Notes under the pieces: model-generated
Told to the model about the DNA's origin: nothing
The model's input: only the letters and a program-made list of their open reading frames with translations
Database searches by the model: none
Assembly (NCBI GenBank): GCA_947258675.1
Contig: CAMYJP010000063.1
Span: forward strand, 1 to 26,538
From: an uncultured Desulfobulbaceae bacterium
GTDB taxonomy: Bacteria > Desulfobacterota > Desulfobulbia > Desulfobulbales > BM004
DNA: 26,538 nucleotides
Direction: 5' to 3'
Translations under genes and position numbers: made by a program
Part shown: positions 1 to 7,890 of the stretch, piece after piece
Numbering within the stretch: the stretch's first letter is position 1
Layout of the letters: every line of letters starts with the position of its first letter

Positions 1-352
1 CCAGTAAATTTAACAGCGCCTCTTGTTCACCAGTTATAATTTTGATTTCTACCTGTAATGTATTCTGCGCTGAAAGAAGAAAGTCATCGCTGTTGCTGGC
101 TGATCTTAATGCGGCTGTGCCGCAGGCACGAACTGCTTCAGGTTGCAATTTTTTTAAAATTTCATTAAAAGAACGCAGCGCTATAATGGCGCGTTGCATA
201 GCTTCAGGAGTCAAGGTGCCTGTAACAGCAAGTTTTTCACAAAGTCTTACAGTGCAAAGTTTTTTTTCAATAACAAGGATTTGGCCGTCAACAATTTCCG
301 CTGCTAGTATCCGGAAACTATTGGAACCGATATCAATTCCAGCTGCCCTCAT
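1..352 (-). CDS. Ppx/GppA family phosphatase, N-terminal part (runs off the window)
   Basis: Reading the minus strand from the ATG at 352 to the window edge gives about 117 residues with no stop. The protein opens with MRAAGIDIGSNSFRILAAEI, the phosphate-binding signature of the ASKHA-fold exopolyphosphatase/guanosine pentaphosphatase family, and continues with ACGTAALRSASN and ITGEQEA, the next two blocks of that family. These enzymes remove terminal phosphate from polyphosphate or convert pppGpp to ppGpp in the cytoplasm. A purine-rich AAGGAT lies about 9 bases before the ATG. The gene is divergent from the yciO-like gene, with only 75 bp between the two starts. Ppx and GppA cannot be told apart from the N-terminus. 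The family call is firm. Confidence 0.9.
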   Translation of the reverse strand, partial: MRAAGIDIGSNSFRILAAEIVDGQILVIEKKLCTVRLCEKLAVTGTLTPEAMQRAIIALRSFNEILKKLQPEAVRACGTAALRSASNSDDFLLSAQNTLQVEIKIITGEQEALLNLL

Positions 353-427
353 AGATTATTATCCTTACATAAAAGAAAGACAGTGCCGATTTTATTTAAT
401 CTACTCAAGCATTAATAGATAAGATAT

Positions 428-1039
428 ATGATAATTTCAATCAATCCAGATAATCCACAGCCCCGTCTTATCAACCAAGTTGCTGAAATGCTCAGAAACG
501 GCGCTGTTATTTGTTATCCAACCGATACGGTATATGGAATCGGATGTGATATATATAACCAAAAAGCGATTAAACGAATATTTCAGATTAAGAGAAGACC
601 GAAAAACAAACCGTTCAGCTTTATATGTTCAAGCCTCAAAAACGTCAATCATTATGGGTATATTTCGAATATGGCGTATCGACTTATGAGAAAAAATCTG
701 CCGGGGCCCTATACCTTTGTTTTGCCTGCTTCGAAGTTAGTTCCAAAAATAATGATCACTAAACAGAAAACGGTAGGTATACGTGTACCGGAAAACAATA
801 TCTGCCTATCGCTGGTAAAGGAATTGGGAAACCCGATCCTTACAACCAGCGCTATCCTCGAAACTGATGGTGCACCTCTTTCAGAAGCCTATGAGTTTGA
901 AGATCAGATAGGAAAACAGGTAGACCTTATAATCGATGGTGGTTTGATTTATCCTGATCCATCCACAATTATTTCACTGGTAGGTGATAACCCAGAAGTA
1001 CTCAGGAAAGGAAAGGGAGATTCCAGCCGGTTTATTTAG
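428..1039 (+). CDS. yciO: YciO-type Sua5/YciO/YrdC family protein
   Basis: The 203-residue protein belongs to the YrdC fold that binds ATP and threonylcarbamate. PTDTVYGIG (residues 31-39) and KRRPKNKPFS (55-64) are the usual nucleotide-binding blocks. The motif that in TsaC/Sua5 reads S-x-N reads S141-A-I143 here, so the conserved Asn is missing. The N-terminus, with INPDNPQ.RLINQ, and the C-terminus, with KQVDLIIDGG, resemble my recollection of E. coli YciO more than TsaC. True TsaC/Sua5 makes threonylcarbamoyl-AMP for tRNA t6A37; YciO-type paralogues do not generally replace it. A role in t6A synthesis should therefore not be assumed. The gene stands alone and converges on the short IHF-like gene 55 bp away. 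Confidence 0.85.
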   Translation: MIISINPDNPQPRLINQVAEMLRNGAVICYPTDTVYGIGCDIYNQKAIKRIFQIKRRPKNKPFSFICSSLKNVNHYGYISNMAYRLMRKNLPGPYTFVLPASKLVPKIMITKQKTVGIRVPENNICLSLVKELGNPILTTSAILETDGAPLSEAYEFEDQIGKQVDLIIDGGLIYPDPSTIISLVGDNPEVLRKGKGDSSRFI

Positions 1040-1094
1040 CTAATTATGGCAAGGGAATCTAATTCCCCTGAGACAGGCTTCGGTCTATTTTGAA

Positions 1095-1280
1095 CTATTT
1101 ATCAATGTCTTTTCTCTGTCTGACTGAAAAACTACCGAAACCGCGAATCTCTATTCTTTGCCCTTTATTCAGGGCATCGGCCATAGTCTCGAGGATAATT
1201 TCAATCGCTTGTCTTAAGTCTTTTTTAAGGTAACCGTTCAGGTTACCTGCAACGTTATCAACCAGATTTCTTTTTAGCAT
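1095..1280 (-). CDS. Short HU/IHF family DNA-binding protein lacking the C-terminal arm
   Basis: The 61-residue protein has the N-terminal helical dimerisation part of HU/IHF and the strand motif RIEIRGFGSFSVRQRK (residues 42-57), then ends after KDIDK. Family members are usually 90-100 residues. The missing part is the long beta-ribbon that grips the minor groove and the C-terminal helix (the GRNPKTG...KRVPFFKPGKEL region). No reading frame in the 55 bp before yciO restores it, so this looks like a genuine 3' loss rather than a single-base frameshift. A ribosome site (AAGGGA) precedes the ATG. It is the third gene of an rpsA-sppA-IHF run, 30 bp after sppA; in E. coli ihfB also follows rpsA. 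It could still dimerise with a full-length partner and act as a modulator, or be a remnant. Confidence 0.8.
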   Translation of the reverse strand: MLKRNLVDNVAGNLNGYLKKDLRQAIEIILETMADALNKGQRIEIRGFGSFSVRQRKDIDK

Positions 1281-1310
1281 TATTATTTCCCTTGATTTCA
1301 GTAAGGTATG

Positions 1311-2222
1311 TTACATCGGCCCTGTCCATTCGTATGCCAAAACAGGGAAGTACTGTAAAATGTTGTTAAACAGGTTCTTACGCGACTCAGTGGTCAATAT
1401 TTTAAGCAAGGAATAACGTTTCTCCTCGGGGTAAATCAAATGTGGATCATCAGTATCAAGTCCTGTGAGTTCAGCGGCTCGGGTAATTGCATCGGTAAGG
1501 TTGCCCAGTTCGTCTATAAGTCCTTCGTTTAAAGCCTGTTCGCCTGAAAAAATCCTGCCATCAGCCAAAGCTGCGACTTTTTCTTCAGGAAGTTCACGAC
1601 TTTCAACTACCGCCCTTATGAATTGATTGTGGACATTGTCAATCAGGTTTTGGACCAGTTCACGTTCCTCTGCCGTCATGGATCTGTCAACTGCACCGAT
1701 ATCCTTCATCAGGCCACTTTTTACCACTTCACTTTTGTAGCCAATTTTATTAAATAATTCCTGTAGGTTGGTAAACTTTATAATAACACCCATGCTGCCG
1801 GTCAGCGTTCCTGGACTGGCCACGATTCGTTCCGCTCCAAGTGCCGCATAATAGCCACCGGAAGCCCCAACTGAACCCAAAGAAGCGATTACGGGCTTGA
1901 CAGTGTTGGTTCTCTTCACTTCTGTATATATTTCCTGTGATGCTCCTACTGCCCCTCCAGGACTATCTATCCGTAAAATAATTGCTTTGATCGCAGGATT
2001 TTTTCTGAAATCACTGAGGGTTGCGAGGGTATCATCTGGAGTAACAATTACACCCTTGAGTTCTATGAGACCGATTCCTTCTTTTTTAATGAACAACTCA
2101 GTAGCTTGACGATCGGTGATGACAGAAGAAATTAGCAGGGACACCCCGGCCCAGAACAGGAGGGTTATCCCTGCCAAAATTATTAATCCCATCAGGAAGG
2201 GATGCTTTTGACGGAAACTCAT
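1311..2222 (-). CDS. sppA: Signal peptide peptidase SppA (short 36K-type)
   Basis: This 303-residue inner-membrane serine protease degrades cleaved signal peptides. One N-terminal membrane segment (about residues 9-33) is followed by a ClpP/crotonase-fold domain. The substrate-strand block ILRIDSPGG (82-90) and the nucleophile block GSVGASGGYY with Ser121 are intact. Lys173 in KSGLMKD lies 52 residues further on, the same distance as the Ser147/Lys199 dyad of Bacillus subtilis SppA. Length fits the short SppA form, not the duplicated 67K E. coli form. It lies between rpsA (42 bp upstream) and the IHF-like gene and is probably co-transcribed with them. A perfect 7-bp hairpin (2236-2242 with 2247-2253) sits in the rpsA-sppA spacer and may affect processing. 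Confidence 0.93.
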   Translation of the reverse strand: MSFRQKHPFLMGLIILAGITLLFWAGVSLLISSVITDRQATELFIKKEGIGLIELKGVIVTPDDTLATLSDFRKNPAIKAIILRIDSPGGAVGASQEIYTEVKRTNTVKPVIASLGSVGASGGYYAALGAERIVASPGTLTGSMGVIIKFTNLQELFNKIGYKSEVVKSGLMKDIGAVDRSMTAEERELVQNLIDNVHNQFIRAVVESRELPEEKVAALADGRIFSGEQALNEGLIDELGNLTDAITRAAELTGLDTDDPHLIYPEEKRYSLLKILTTESRKNLFNNILQYFPVLAYEWTGPM

Positions 2223-2264
2223 TATGATATGCCATTTCCATCTGACGATGGAAGGAATGCTAAT

Positions 2265-4262
2265 CTAATCTTTATTTTCTTCTGCATCTGAACCATCGCT
2301 GGCATTTTCTTCAGTTGAAGCTTTTTCAACTGCTTCTACTGAATTAGCTTCAGCAACAGGTTCTTCGGTTTCCAAAACAGACTCTTCAGTTTCCATCTCT
2401 GTTGCTGAAGTCTCAACTGAAGTCTCGACATCAGCCTCTTCATCTTTTGGCTCTAATGCCTCTTGGGCAGTATCTTCTATTGCCGATTCTGCTGAAGCAA
2501 CTTCTTCAGTAGGAGTTTCTTCCTCATCCGACTGCTCTTTGAGTTCTTTGCTCTCCATCTCTTCTTTGATCAAGTCACCGATGGTTGCTGGCCCTGCCGC
2601 AGCTTTTTTCTTGAAATCTTCCAGGGAGCCCTGCTCACCCCCTTCTTCAAGGGCCTTTATTGAAAGGCCAATTTTGCGATCCTTAGTTGACACATTAATG
2701 ACCATAACTTCTATGGAGTCACCGACATTATATTTGCCAACTGGGGTGCTGACTTTTTCTTTACTTATCTCTGAAACGTGGACAAGTCCCTCAACCCCTT
2801 CCTCTAATTGTACAAAGACACCAAAGTCGGTGACGTTAGTAATCTTTCCTTCAACAGTGGTCCCGAGGGGGTATTTGTTTAAGGCTTCCTGCCAGGGATC
2901 TGGCTCAAGCTGCTTTACGCCCAGTGAAAAGCGTTCATTTTCACGATCAATTTTCAGCACCACTGCCTGGATGGTCTCGCCTTTGGCATATTTTTCCGTA
3001 GGATGTTTTATTCTTTCTGTCCAGGAAAGATCGGAAACATGAATCAGGCCGTCAATTCCTTCTTCTATACCTATGAAGATACCAAAGTCGGTAATATTTT
3101 TAATCTTACCTTCAATAATGGAACCGACAGGATAAGTCTCAGTAACAAGATCCCAGGGATTGGTCTGGAGTTGCTTCATTCCAAGAGAGATGCGCTTGGT
3201 TTCTTTTTCAATGTTCAGGACCATTACTTCGACTTCGTCCCCAACAGAAACAAGCTTGGACGGATGCCGCGGCTTTTTGGACCAGGACATTTCAGATATA
3301 TGGATTAACCCTTCTACTCCTTCTTCAACTTCAACAAATACGCCATAATCGGTGATACTTACAACCTTGCCAACAGTTTTTGAACCGATGGGATAGCGCT
3401 CCATAACCGTTTCCCAAGGATCATCTTTCAGTTGCTTGACGCCAAGGGAAACTCTGTCAGAATCGCGGTCATATTTAAGTATTTTGACTTCAATATCATC
3501 GCCGACCTTATACAGTTTGGAAGGATGTGATACACGTCCCCAGGATAGATCGGTAATGTGGCAAAGGCCGTCCATGCCGCCGAGATCAATGAACAGGCCG
3601 TAATCTGTAATATTGGTTACCGTCCCCGTAACTTTCTGGTTTTCTTCCAGGGATGACCGCATGTCTTGTCGTTTCTGGGTGCGTTCAAGTTCCAGAATGG
3701 CTCGGCGGGAAATAACGACATTGTTTCTTTTCCGGTTGAACTTGAGAATTTTGAAATCAAACGTTTGACCGATCAATGCATCAAGGTCTTTTACCGGCCT
3801 TAGGTCGATTTGTGAATAAGGGAGAAAGGCGGGAACTCCAATGTCTACAGACATGCCACCTTTAACTCTGCTTTCTATCTTTCCTTCAATCGTGCCGTCA
3901 TCAGTCTGAATTTTAGCAATTTCCTCCCAAACTTTAATACCTATTGCTTTTTCTCTTGAAAGCTGCAGCCCTCCTTCATCCTGTCTTTTCTCAACAAAGA
4001 CTTCGAAGGTGTCTCCTATGTTAATTTCCGACAGTTCACCATCGGCGGTGAATTCGGAAACAGGAATATAGCTTTCTGCCTTGTCTCCGATATCTATTAA
4101 GACGTGGTCATCGACAAGGCTGACAACTGTGCCCATAAGCACGTCACCAACCTTGCTAACCGTCTTGTTTTCTTCCATTTCAAAAAGTTCAGCGAAGCTC
4201 ATTTCGTCGGGATTTAGGCCGCCAGCTTCAGAGGCGGGTTGTTGTAATTTTTCGTCAGTCAT
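2265..4262 (-). CDS. rpsA: 30S ribosomal protein S1 with long acidic C-terminal tail
   Basis: The 665-residue protein carries six S1 RNA-binding repeats at about residues 37-103, 121-187, 207-277, 292-364, 379-451 and 466-540. Repeats 3 to 6 are the most alike, with blocks such as ITDYG.F, GL.HI.D.SW and HPSKL..VGD. Repeats 1 and 2 are the divergent ribosome-binding ones. S1 docks on the 30S subunit and helps recruit structured mRNAs. E. coli S1 has 557 residues; the extra length here is a Glu/Thr/Ala-rich, low-complexity acidic tail from about residue 565 to the end, ending DAEENKD. The start has AAGGT about 10 bases upstream. It heads the rpsA-sppA-IHF operon. Confidence 0.97.
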   Translation of the reverse strand: MTDEKLQQPASEAGGLNPDEMSFAELFEMEENKTVSKVGDVLMGTVVSLVDDHVLIDIGDKAESYIPVSEFTADGELSEINIGDTFEVFVEKRQDEGGLQLSREKAIGIKVWEEIAKIQTDDGTIEGKIESRVKGGMSVDIGVPAFLPYSQIDLRPVKDLDALIGQTFDFKILKFNRKRNNVVISRRAILELERTQKRQDMRSSLEENQKVTGTVTNITDYGLFIDLGGMDGLCHITDLSWGRVSHPSKLYKVGDDIEVKILKYDRDSDRVSLGVKQLKDDPWETVMERYPIGSKTVGKVVSITDYGVFVEVEEGVEGLIHISEMSWSKKPRHPSKLVSVGDEVEVMVLNIEKETKRISLGMKQLQTNPWDLVTETYPVGSIIEGKIKNITDFGIFIGIEEGIDGLIHVSDLSWTERIKHPTEKYAKGETIQAVVLKIDRENERFSLGVKQLEPDPWQEALNKYPLGTTVEGKITNVTDFGVFVQLEEGVEGLVHVSEISKEKVSTPVGKYNVGDSIEVMVINVSTKDRKIGLSIKALEEGGEQGSLEDFKKKAAAGPATIGDLIKEEMESKELKEQSDEEETPTEEVASAESAIEDTAQEALEPKDEEADVETSVETSATEMETEESVLETEEPVAEANSVEAVEKASTEENASDGSDAEENKD

Positions 4263-4642
4263 TTACTTTTTTACCTTTTAAGTTAGTTAGTTGCTTGATT
4301 GCCTTTAGTTTCTGATTGAAAATGCTGGTGCAAAGTTAAAATTTACTTATATACCAAACGTTTCCAGCAAATACAAGAGTTTCTTACTCTCCTGCAACTT
4401 AAACATCCTCTTATACCTAAGAACATGAAAGCCTTTGATTTTATAATGTTTTTTCGGAAAGTTGTGCAATAGTCAATCGTAGGGAGTTTGGTCGAAGGAG
4501 TCCACGGTAATTATGTGAGTGCAAAAGGTTGGTGGTTCAGACTATAAAAGCTCATTGTATCCTGACGGGTCATGGACTATACTGCTCTCCCCTTTTATCG
4601 CCACGGCTATTATAAATAGTGCTTAACAGGAGGTTGTGCAAT
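4263..4642. other. Divergent intergenic region between rpsA and the dehydrogenase gene
   Basis: These 380 bp hold no credible gene. Besides the candidate rpsA promoter, I see a plus-strand promoter, TTGTAT (4555-4560), 17 bp, TATACT (4578-4583), about 60 bp before the dehydrogenase ATG, and an AGGAGG ribosome site at 4628-4633. The middle part (about 4400-4540) is AT-rich, without a clear repeat, terminator or riboswitch. Confidence 0.5.
4348..4376 (-). promoter_or_regulatory. Candidate sigma-70 promoter for rpsA
   Basis: On the minus strand TTGTAT (4376-4371) and TATATA (4353-4348) are separated by 17 bp, about 85 bp before the rpsA ATG. The -35 box matches the consensus only in part. The same TTGTAT-17-bp pattern occurs in the candidate promoter of the divergent dehydrogenase gene. 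Confidence 0.4.
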
Positions 4643-5674
4643 ATGCGTGTGGCAATGTATTACAATAACCGTGATATCAGAGTGGTAAATCAGCCGGAAC
4701 CAGCCATTAAGGCAGGAGAAATTCTGGTCAAAATTTTTGCTAGCGGAATTTGTGGAAGCGATGTAATGGAATGGTACCGTTTGGACAAGGTACCACTTGT
4801 GCTTGGACATGAAATTGCCGGAGAAGTGGCTGCTGTTGGCCCCGAAGTAAAGGAATTTCAGGTTGGAGATCGAATTGCTGCGACCCATCATGTACCATGT
4901 TTTACTTGTCACTACTGTCTGAACGGTCACGAGACAGCTTGTAATACACTACAGAAAAAAACCAGTTTTGACCCGGGCGGCTTCTGTGAATTTGCTAGGC
5001 TGCCTTCGATAAATGTCCAACGGGGTACATGGAAACTCTCGGAAGCCATTAGCTTTGACGAGGCCACATTTGTTGAACCCCTTGCCTGTGTGATAAGGGG
5101 GCAGCGGCGTGCGGGTATTCAGCCTGGCAAGAGTGTCCTTGTGTTGGGGTGTGGAATATCCGGAATTCTTCATATCCATCTTGCTGCTGTCACAGGGGCC
5201 GGGCTTATAGTTGCTACTGACATAAACGATTATCGGCTTTCAGCAGCAAAGCGTCTCGGAGCAGATGAAATTCTGAGGGCTGATCAAGATGTTCCGGCTT
5301 TTTTTGAAAAGATAAACAACGGTAGCAAGGCTGATGTGGTAATAGTTTGCACTTCTGCAACTAAAGTATTTGAACAGGCAATGAGCTCGGTTGCCCGCGG
5401 TGGTTCTATTTTACTGTTTGCCCCTACGAATCCGGGAATAACCATACCAGTCTCCATCAATGAGTTGTTTTGGAGAAGAGATGTTACTATGACTACAACC
5501 TATGCCGGAAGCCCTGCTGACTGCGTAACAGCGCTAGAGTTGATACAAAGGAAAAGGCTCAACTTAAGTGAAATGATCACCCATTCCTTTGGCCTCGAAA
5601 ATGTGACTGAAGGGTTTCGTCTTGTAGCTGAGGCATCCGAGTCTTTAAAGGTTATAATCAGGCCACAGGAATAA
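4643..5674 (+). CDS. Zinc-dependent medium-chain alcohol/polyol dehydrogenase
   Basis: The start is taken at ATG 4643 because AGGAGG (4628-4633) lies 9 bp before it and would fall inside the longer reading frame opened by GTG 4619. The 343-residue protein has catalytic zinc ligands Cys37 (GICGSD), His56 (GHE) and probably Glu145 (FVEP), and the full structural zinc set Cys86, Cys89, Cys92 and Cys100. The Rossmann motif G169-x-G171-x-x-G174 is followed by Asp193 at the end of strand 2, which favours NAD over NADP. It is closest in pattern to the threonine/sorbitol dehydrogenase branch, but the substrate cannot be read from sequence. It precedes an LsrF-like aldolase by 88 bp, so the two probably act on related phosphorylated sugars or diketones. 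Confidence 0.88.
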   Translation: MRVAMYYNNRDIRVVNQPEPAIKAGEILVKIFASGICGSDVMEWYRLDKVPLVLGHEIAGEVAAVGPEVKEFQVGDRIAATHHVPCFTCHYCLNGHETACNTLQKKTSFDPGGFCEFARLPSINVQRGTWKLSEAISFDEATFVEPLACVIRGQRRAGIQPGKSVLVLGCGISGILHIHLAAVTGAGLIVATDINDYRLSAAKRLGADEILRADQDVPAFFEKINNGSKADVVIVCTSATKVFEQAMSSVARGGSILLFAPTNPGITIPVSINELFWRRDVTMTTTYAGSPADCVTALELIQRKRLNLSEMITHSFGLENVTEGFRLVAEASESLKVIIRPQE

Positions 5675-5762
5675 AGGTGAATTCAAATTTTTCGGGAAGA
5701 TCAAGATTACAGAACAAATATGGAATTGCTTCTAGAAAGAAAAAACAATAAGGAGGTATAAA

Positions 5763-6641
5763 ATGCCTGAAGAGGATAAAGAAGGAAAGGATTTTTGCCT
5801 GGAAGTACCGGTAAAAAACAACGGCTTTTTTCTAAAAGGCTCGAACTCGCTTGATTGGGGAATGAAGAACAGGTTGGCACGGATATTCAATCCGGAATCT
5901 GGCCGAACAGTTATGCTGGCCATTGATCACGGGTATTTTCAAGGACCAACAACCGGATTGGAGCGAATCGATGTTAAAATCCTGCCATTTGCACCCTTTG
6001 CCGATACCCTGATGCTCACGCGCGGCATTCTCCGTTCACAGGTTCCTCCTTCATATACCAAGAGCATTGTTTTGCGGGCTAGCGGCGGCCCAAGCATTTT
6101 AAAAGAACTTTCCAACGAGCAGATAGCGATGGATATGGAAGATGCTTTGCGCCTTAATGCCTGTGCGCTAGCTGTACAGGTTTTTATCGGTGGTGAATAC
6201 GAAACCCAGTCCGTGCATAATATGACCAGGTTGATAGATATGGGAATGCGATATGGTATGCCGGTTCTTGCAGTTACCGCAGTAGGCAAGGACATGGCTC
6301 GTGATGCAAGATATTTTCGCCTGGCATGCAGAATCTGTGCAGAGCTTGGGGCCGCATATGTGAAAACATATTATATCCCAGATGGTTTTGAGACAGTGAC
6401 GGCTAGCTGTCCGGTTCCCATTGTCATGGCAGGCGGAAAGAAAATTCCTGAAATCGATGCGCTTACAATGGCTTATAATGCTGTTCAACAGGGTGCATCC
6501 GGTGTGGATATGGGGCGTAATATTTTCCAGTCTGAATCACCCGAGGCAATGATTCGGGCGGTGGGTGCAGTTGTCCATGAAGATCTTACACCTCAGCAGG
6601 CGCATGAAATGTATCTGGATTTGAAGAGCAAACCTGGGTAA
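5763..6641 (+). CDS. LsrF-like class I (DeoC/FbaB superfamily) aldolase/thiolase
   Basis: The 292-residue protein aligns by eye along its whole length with my recollection of E. coli Lsr[33 protein letters not shown] (residues 51-70), KTYY and [14 protein letters not shown]. Lys201 in KTYY sits where LsrF has its Schiff-base Lys203. LsrF transfers an acetyl group from a phosphorylated AI-2 breakdown product to CoA. No lsrK, lsrR or AI-2 transporter gene lies in the window, so AI-2 processing is not shown; a different phosphorylated ketose or diketone is equally possible. A strong ribosome site, AAGGAGG, precedes the ATG. The dehydrogenase 88 bp upstream is probably in the same transcript. Confidence 0.88.
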   Translation: MPEEDKEGKDFCLEVPVKNNGFFLKGSNSLDWGMKNRLARIFNPESGRTVMLAIDHGYFQGPTTGLERIDVKILPFAPFADTLMLTRGILRSQVPPSYTKSIVLRASGGPSILKELSNEQIAMDMEDALRLNACALAVQVFIGGEYETQSVHNMTRLIDMGMRYGMPVLAVTAVGKDMARDARYFRLACRICAELGAAYVKTYYIPDGFETVTASCPVPIVMAGGKKIPEIDALTMAYNAVQQGASGVDMGRNIFQSESPEAMIRAVGAVVHEDLTPQQAHEMYLDLKSKPG

Positions 6642-6710
6642 ATATCCGAGAAAATGACGGACCTGGCCTAGCAGTGACTTTTTAAAGGAATCCTTTGTAG
6701 GCGGATATTT
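6640..6710. terminator. Inverted repeat between convergent genes, probable bidirectional terminator
   Basis: AAATATCCG (6640-6648) is perfectly complementary to CGGATATTT (6702-6710). A smaller hairpin, AAAGG-AAT-CCTTT, lies inside the loop. It starts at the aldolase stop codon and ends just before the stop of the convergent gene. It lacks a long T run, so the terminator role is inferred from position. Confidence 0.4.
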
Positions 6711-6719
6711 GGTAGGGGA

Positions 6720-7442
6720 TCATGCAGGTAACTCATCCAGAAAACGATCGCCATGGAGTTTATATGCTTTTTCTACCAGTTTCTTCAATTGTTTTCGTAT
6801 ATTAGGCAGTGGAATAAGGGGGGGGATTGTCGGTAAGAACTGTTCAACGGGTTCAGGAGGCTCTAGGCGCATTTTTTTATCAAAAGAATCGGTGAGCCCA
6901 GCTTCAATACATCTCGGTAAACTTTCATCGGATCCGCATGCATCCAAATTGCGGAGAAATCCCATAATATTGCCGATATCATTTTTTTTATAGAACAGTT
7001 TTATCTCTGCATCAATAGTATCATAGCTTTCTTGGAGTTCTAAAAGGCTTTCCCGATACTGTTCAACATGAATTACCAGACGTTCATAGCAATCCATGAG
7101 AAGGTTTTTAAAACGTCCTGATTTGGTGAGACCTTTCTTGGGGATTTTATCAAAAACCCTATCCCTGATAGTTGGCGATTCGGTGAGATAAGGATCGTAG
7201 TATAATTTCTCTTCCCAGCCGGTGAGATTGATAAATTCCTGGATCAGATTCTCATCCTGCAGAAGAATGTAAATACGGACAAGCTCAAAGCATATTCTCT
7301 TTTCAAGGATCCGCGAGTGTTGCTTGACCTTTTCCTTCAAATCCAGCTTATCTTCTTCTATAAGCTTGCGAAACCCAAAATATCGATCTGCTATTTCTTT
7401 TTTGATTTCATATGCCAGGGCTTTTTCGATTGTTGGTTCCAT
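6720..7442 (-). CDS. Uncharacterised helical protein
   Basis: The 240-residue protein has no motif I can tie to a known activity. It is rich in Lys, Glu and Leu, predicted mostly helical, without signal peptide or membrane segment, and so probably cytoplasmic. The N-terminal half (LAYEIKKEIADRYFGFRKLI, ILEKRICFELVRIYILL) looks like packed amphipathic helices. Near residues 195-210 is a Pro-rich linker (EPPEPVEQFLPTIPPLIPLP) before a final basic helix. I have the impression of similar hypothetical proteins in other Desulfobacteraceae but cannot verify it. It is monocistronic, convergent with the aldolase and divergent from dnaG. The ribosome site is weak (AGAGAAA before the ATG). Confidence 0.75.
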   Translation of the reverse strand: MEPTIEKALAYEIKKEIADRYFGFRKLIEEDKLDLKEKVKQHSRILEKRICFELVRIYILLQDENLIQEFINLTGWEEKLYYDPYLTESPTIRDRVFDKIPKKGLTKSGRFKNLLMDCYERLVIHVEQYRESLLELQESYDTIDAEIKLFYKKNDIGNIMGFLRNLDACGSDESLPRCIEAGLTDSFDKKMRLEPPEPVEQFLPTIPPLIPLPNIRKQLKKLVEKAYKLHGDRFLDELPA

Positions 7443-7890
7443 GCATTTTTTCTCTGGTATTAGAGAAGGTTGAAGGAGTATATGTGTTTCTGTTCCAACA
7501 GCGTTATAAGTTCAATTTTGAAAAAAACTACCATGCCAGTAAAGCCTTTTTTCTTGACTCAAAAAGTGGGCTCATTATGCTATTCTGGTATTTGCTGACA
7601 ATCTGCTTTAGATATACTTCGACCGCCTTTGTGAAAAGTGACTATCATCCGGGCAGTTAGTGAAGAATTCCGGTTTGCTTACTCTTCTTTTTTCGATTCG
7701 TTTCAGCATACCATACAACCGGGGTATTTTAAATACACCTTTCAGCATATTGGTATTTCTCTTTGTCATGTAAAGCGGTTATTTTAAACAGGATCAACTG
7801 AATCGAGTTTCTGCTGTTTCTGAAATATTAGAGACACTTGCACTATAGCATTTAAGAAGCAGTGGTTAAATTATTTGTGGGATACATTTT
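7443..7890. other. Long divergent intergenic region upstream of dnaG
   Basis: These 448 bp hold no convincing gene; a short plus-strand open frame here has no ribosome site or recognisable protein. A plausible plus-strand promoter is TTGACT (7554-7559), 16 bp, TATGCT (7576-7581), about 310 bp before the dnaG ATG, which would give dnaG a long leader. I see no tRNA, riboswitch or strong terminator in it. Confidence 0.4.

Noticed and set aside
42..422. Plus-strand open frame of 126 codons at the left edge
   Set aside because: It lies antisense to the Ppx/GppA gene, whose protein is clearly recognisable; the plus-strand product has no family features.
2539..3348. Several open frames antisense to rpsA
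   Set aside because: They are Ser/Pro-rich mirror translations of the S1 repeats, without ribosome sites.
7412..7660. 82-codon plus-strand frame upstream of dnaG
   Set aside because: Its start is inside the divergent gene, there is no ribosome site, and the product resembles nothing.
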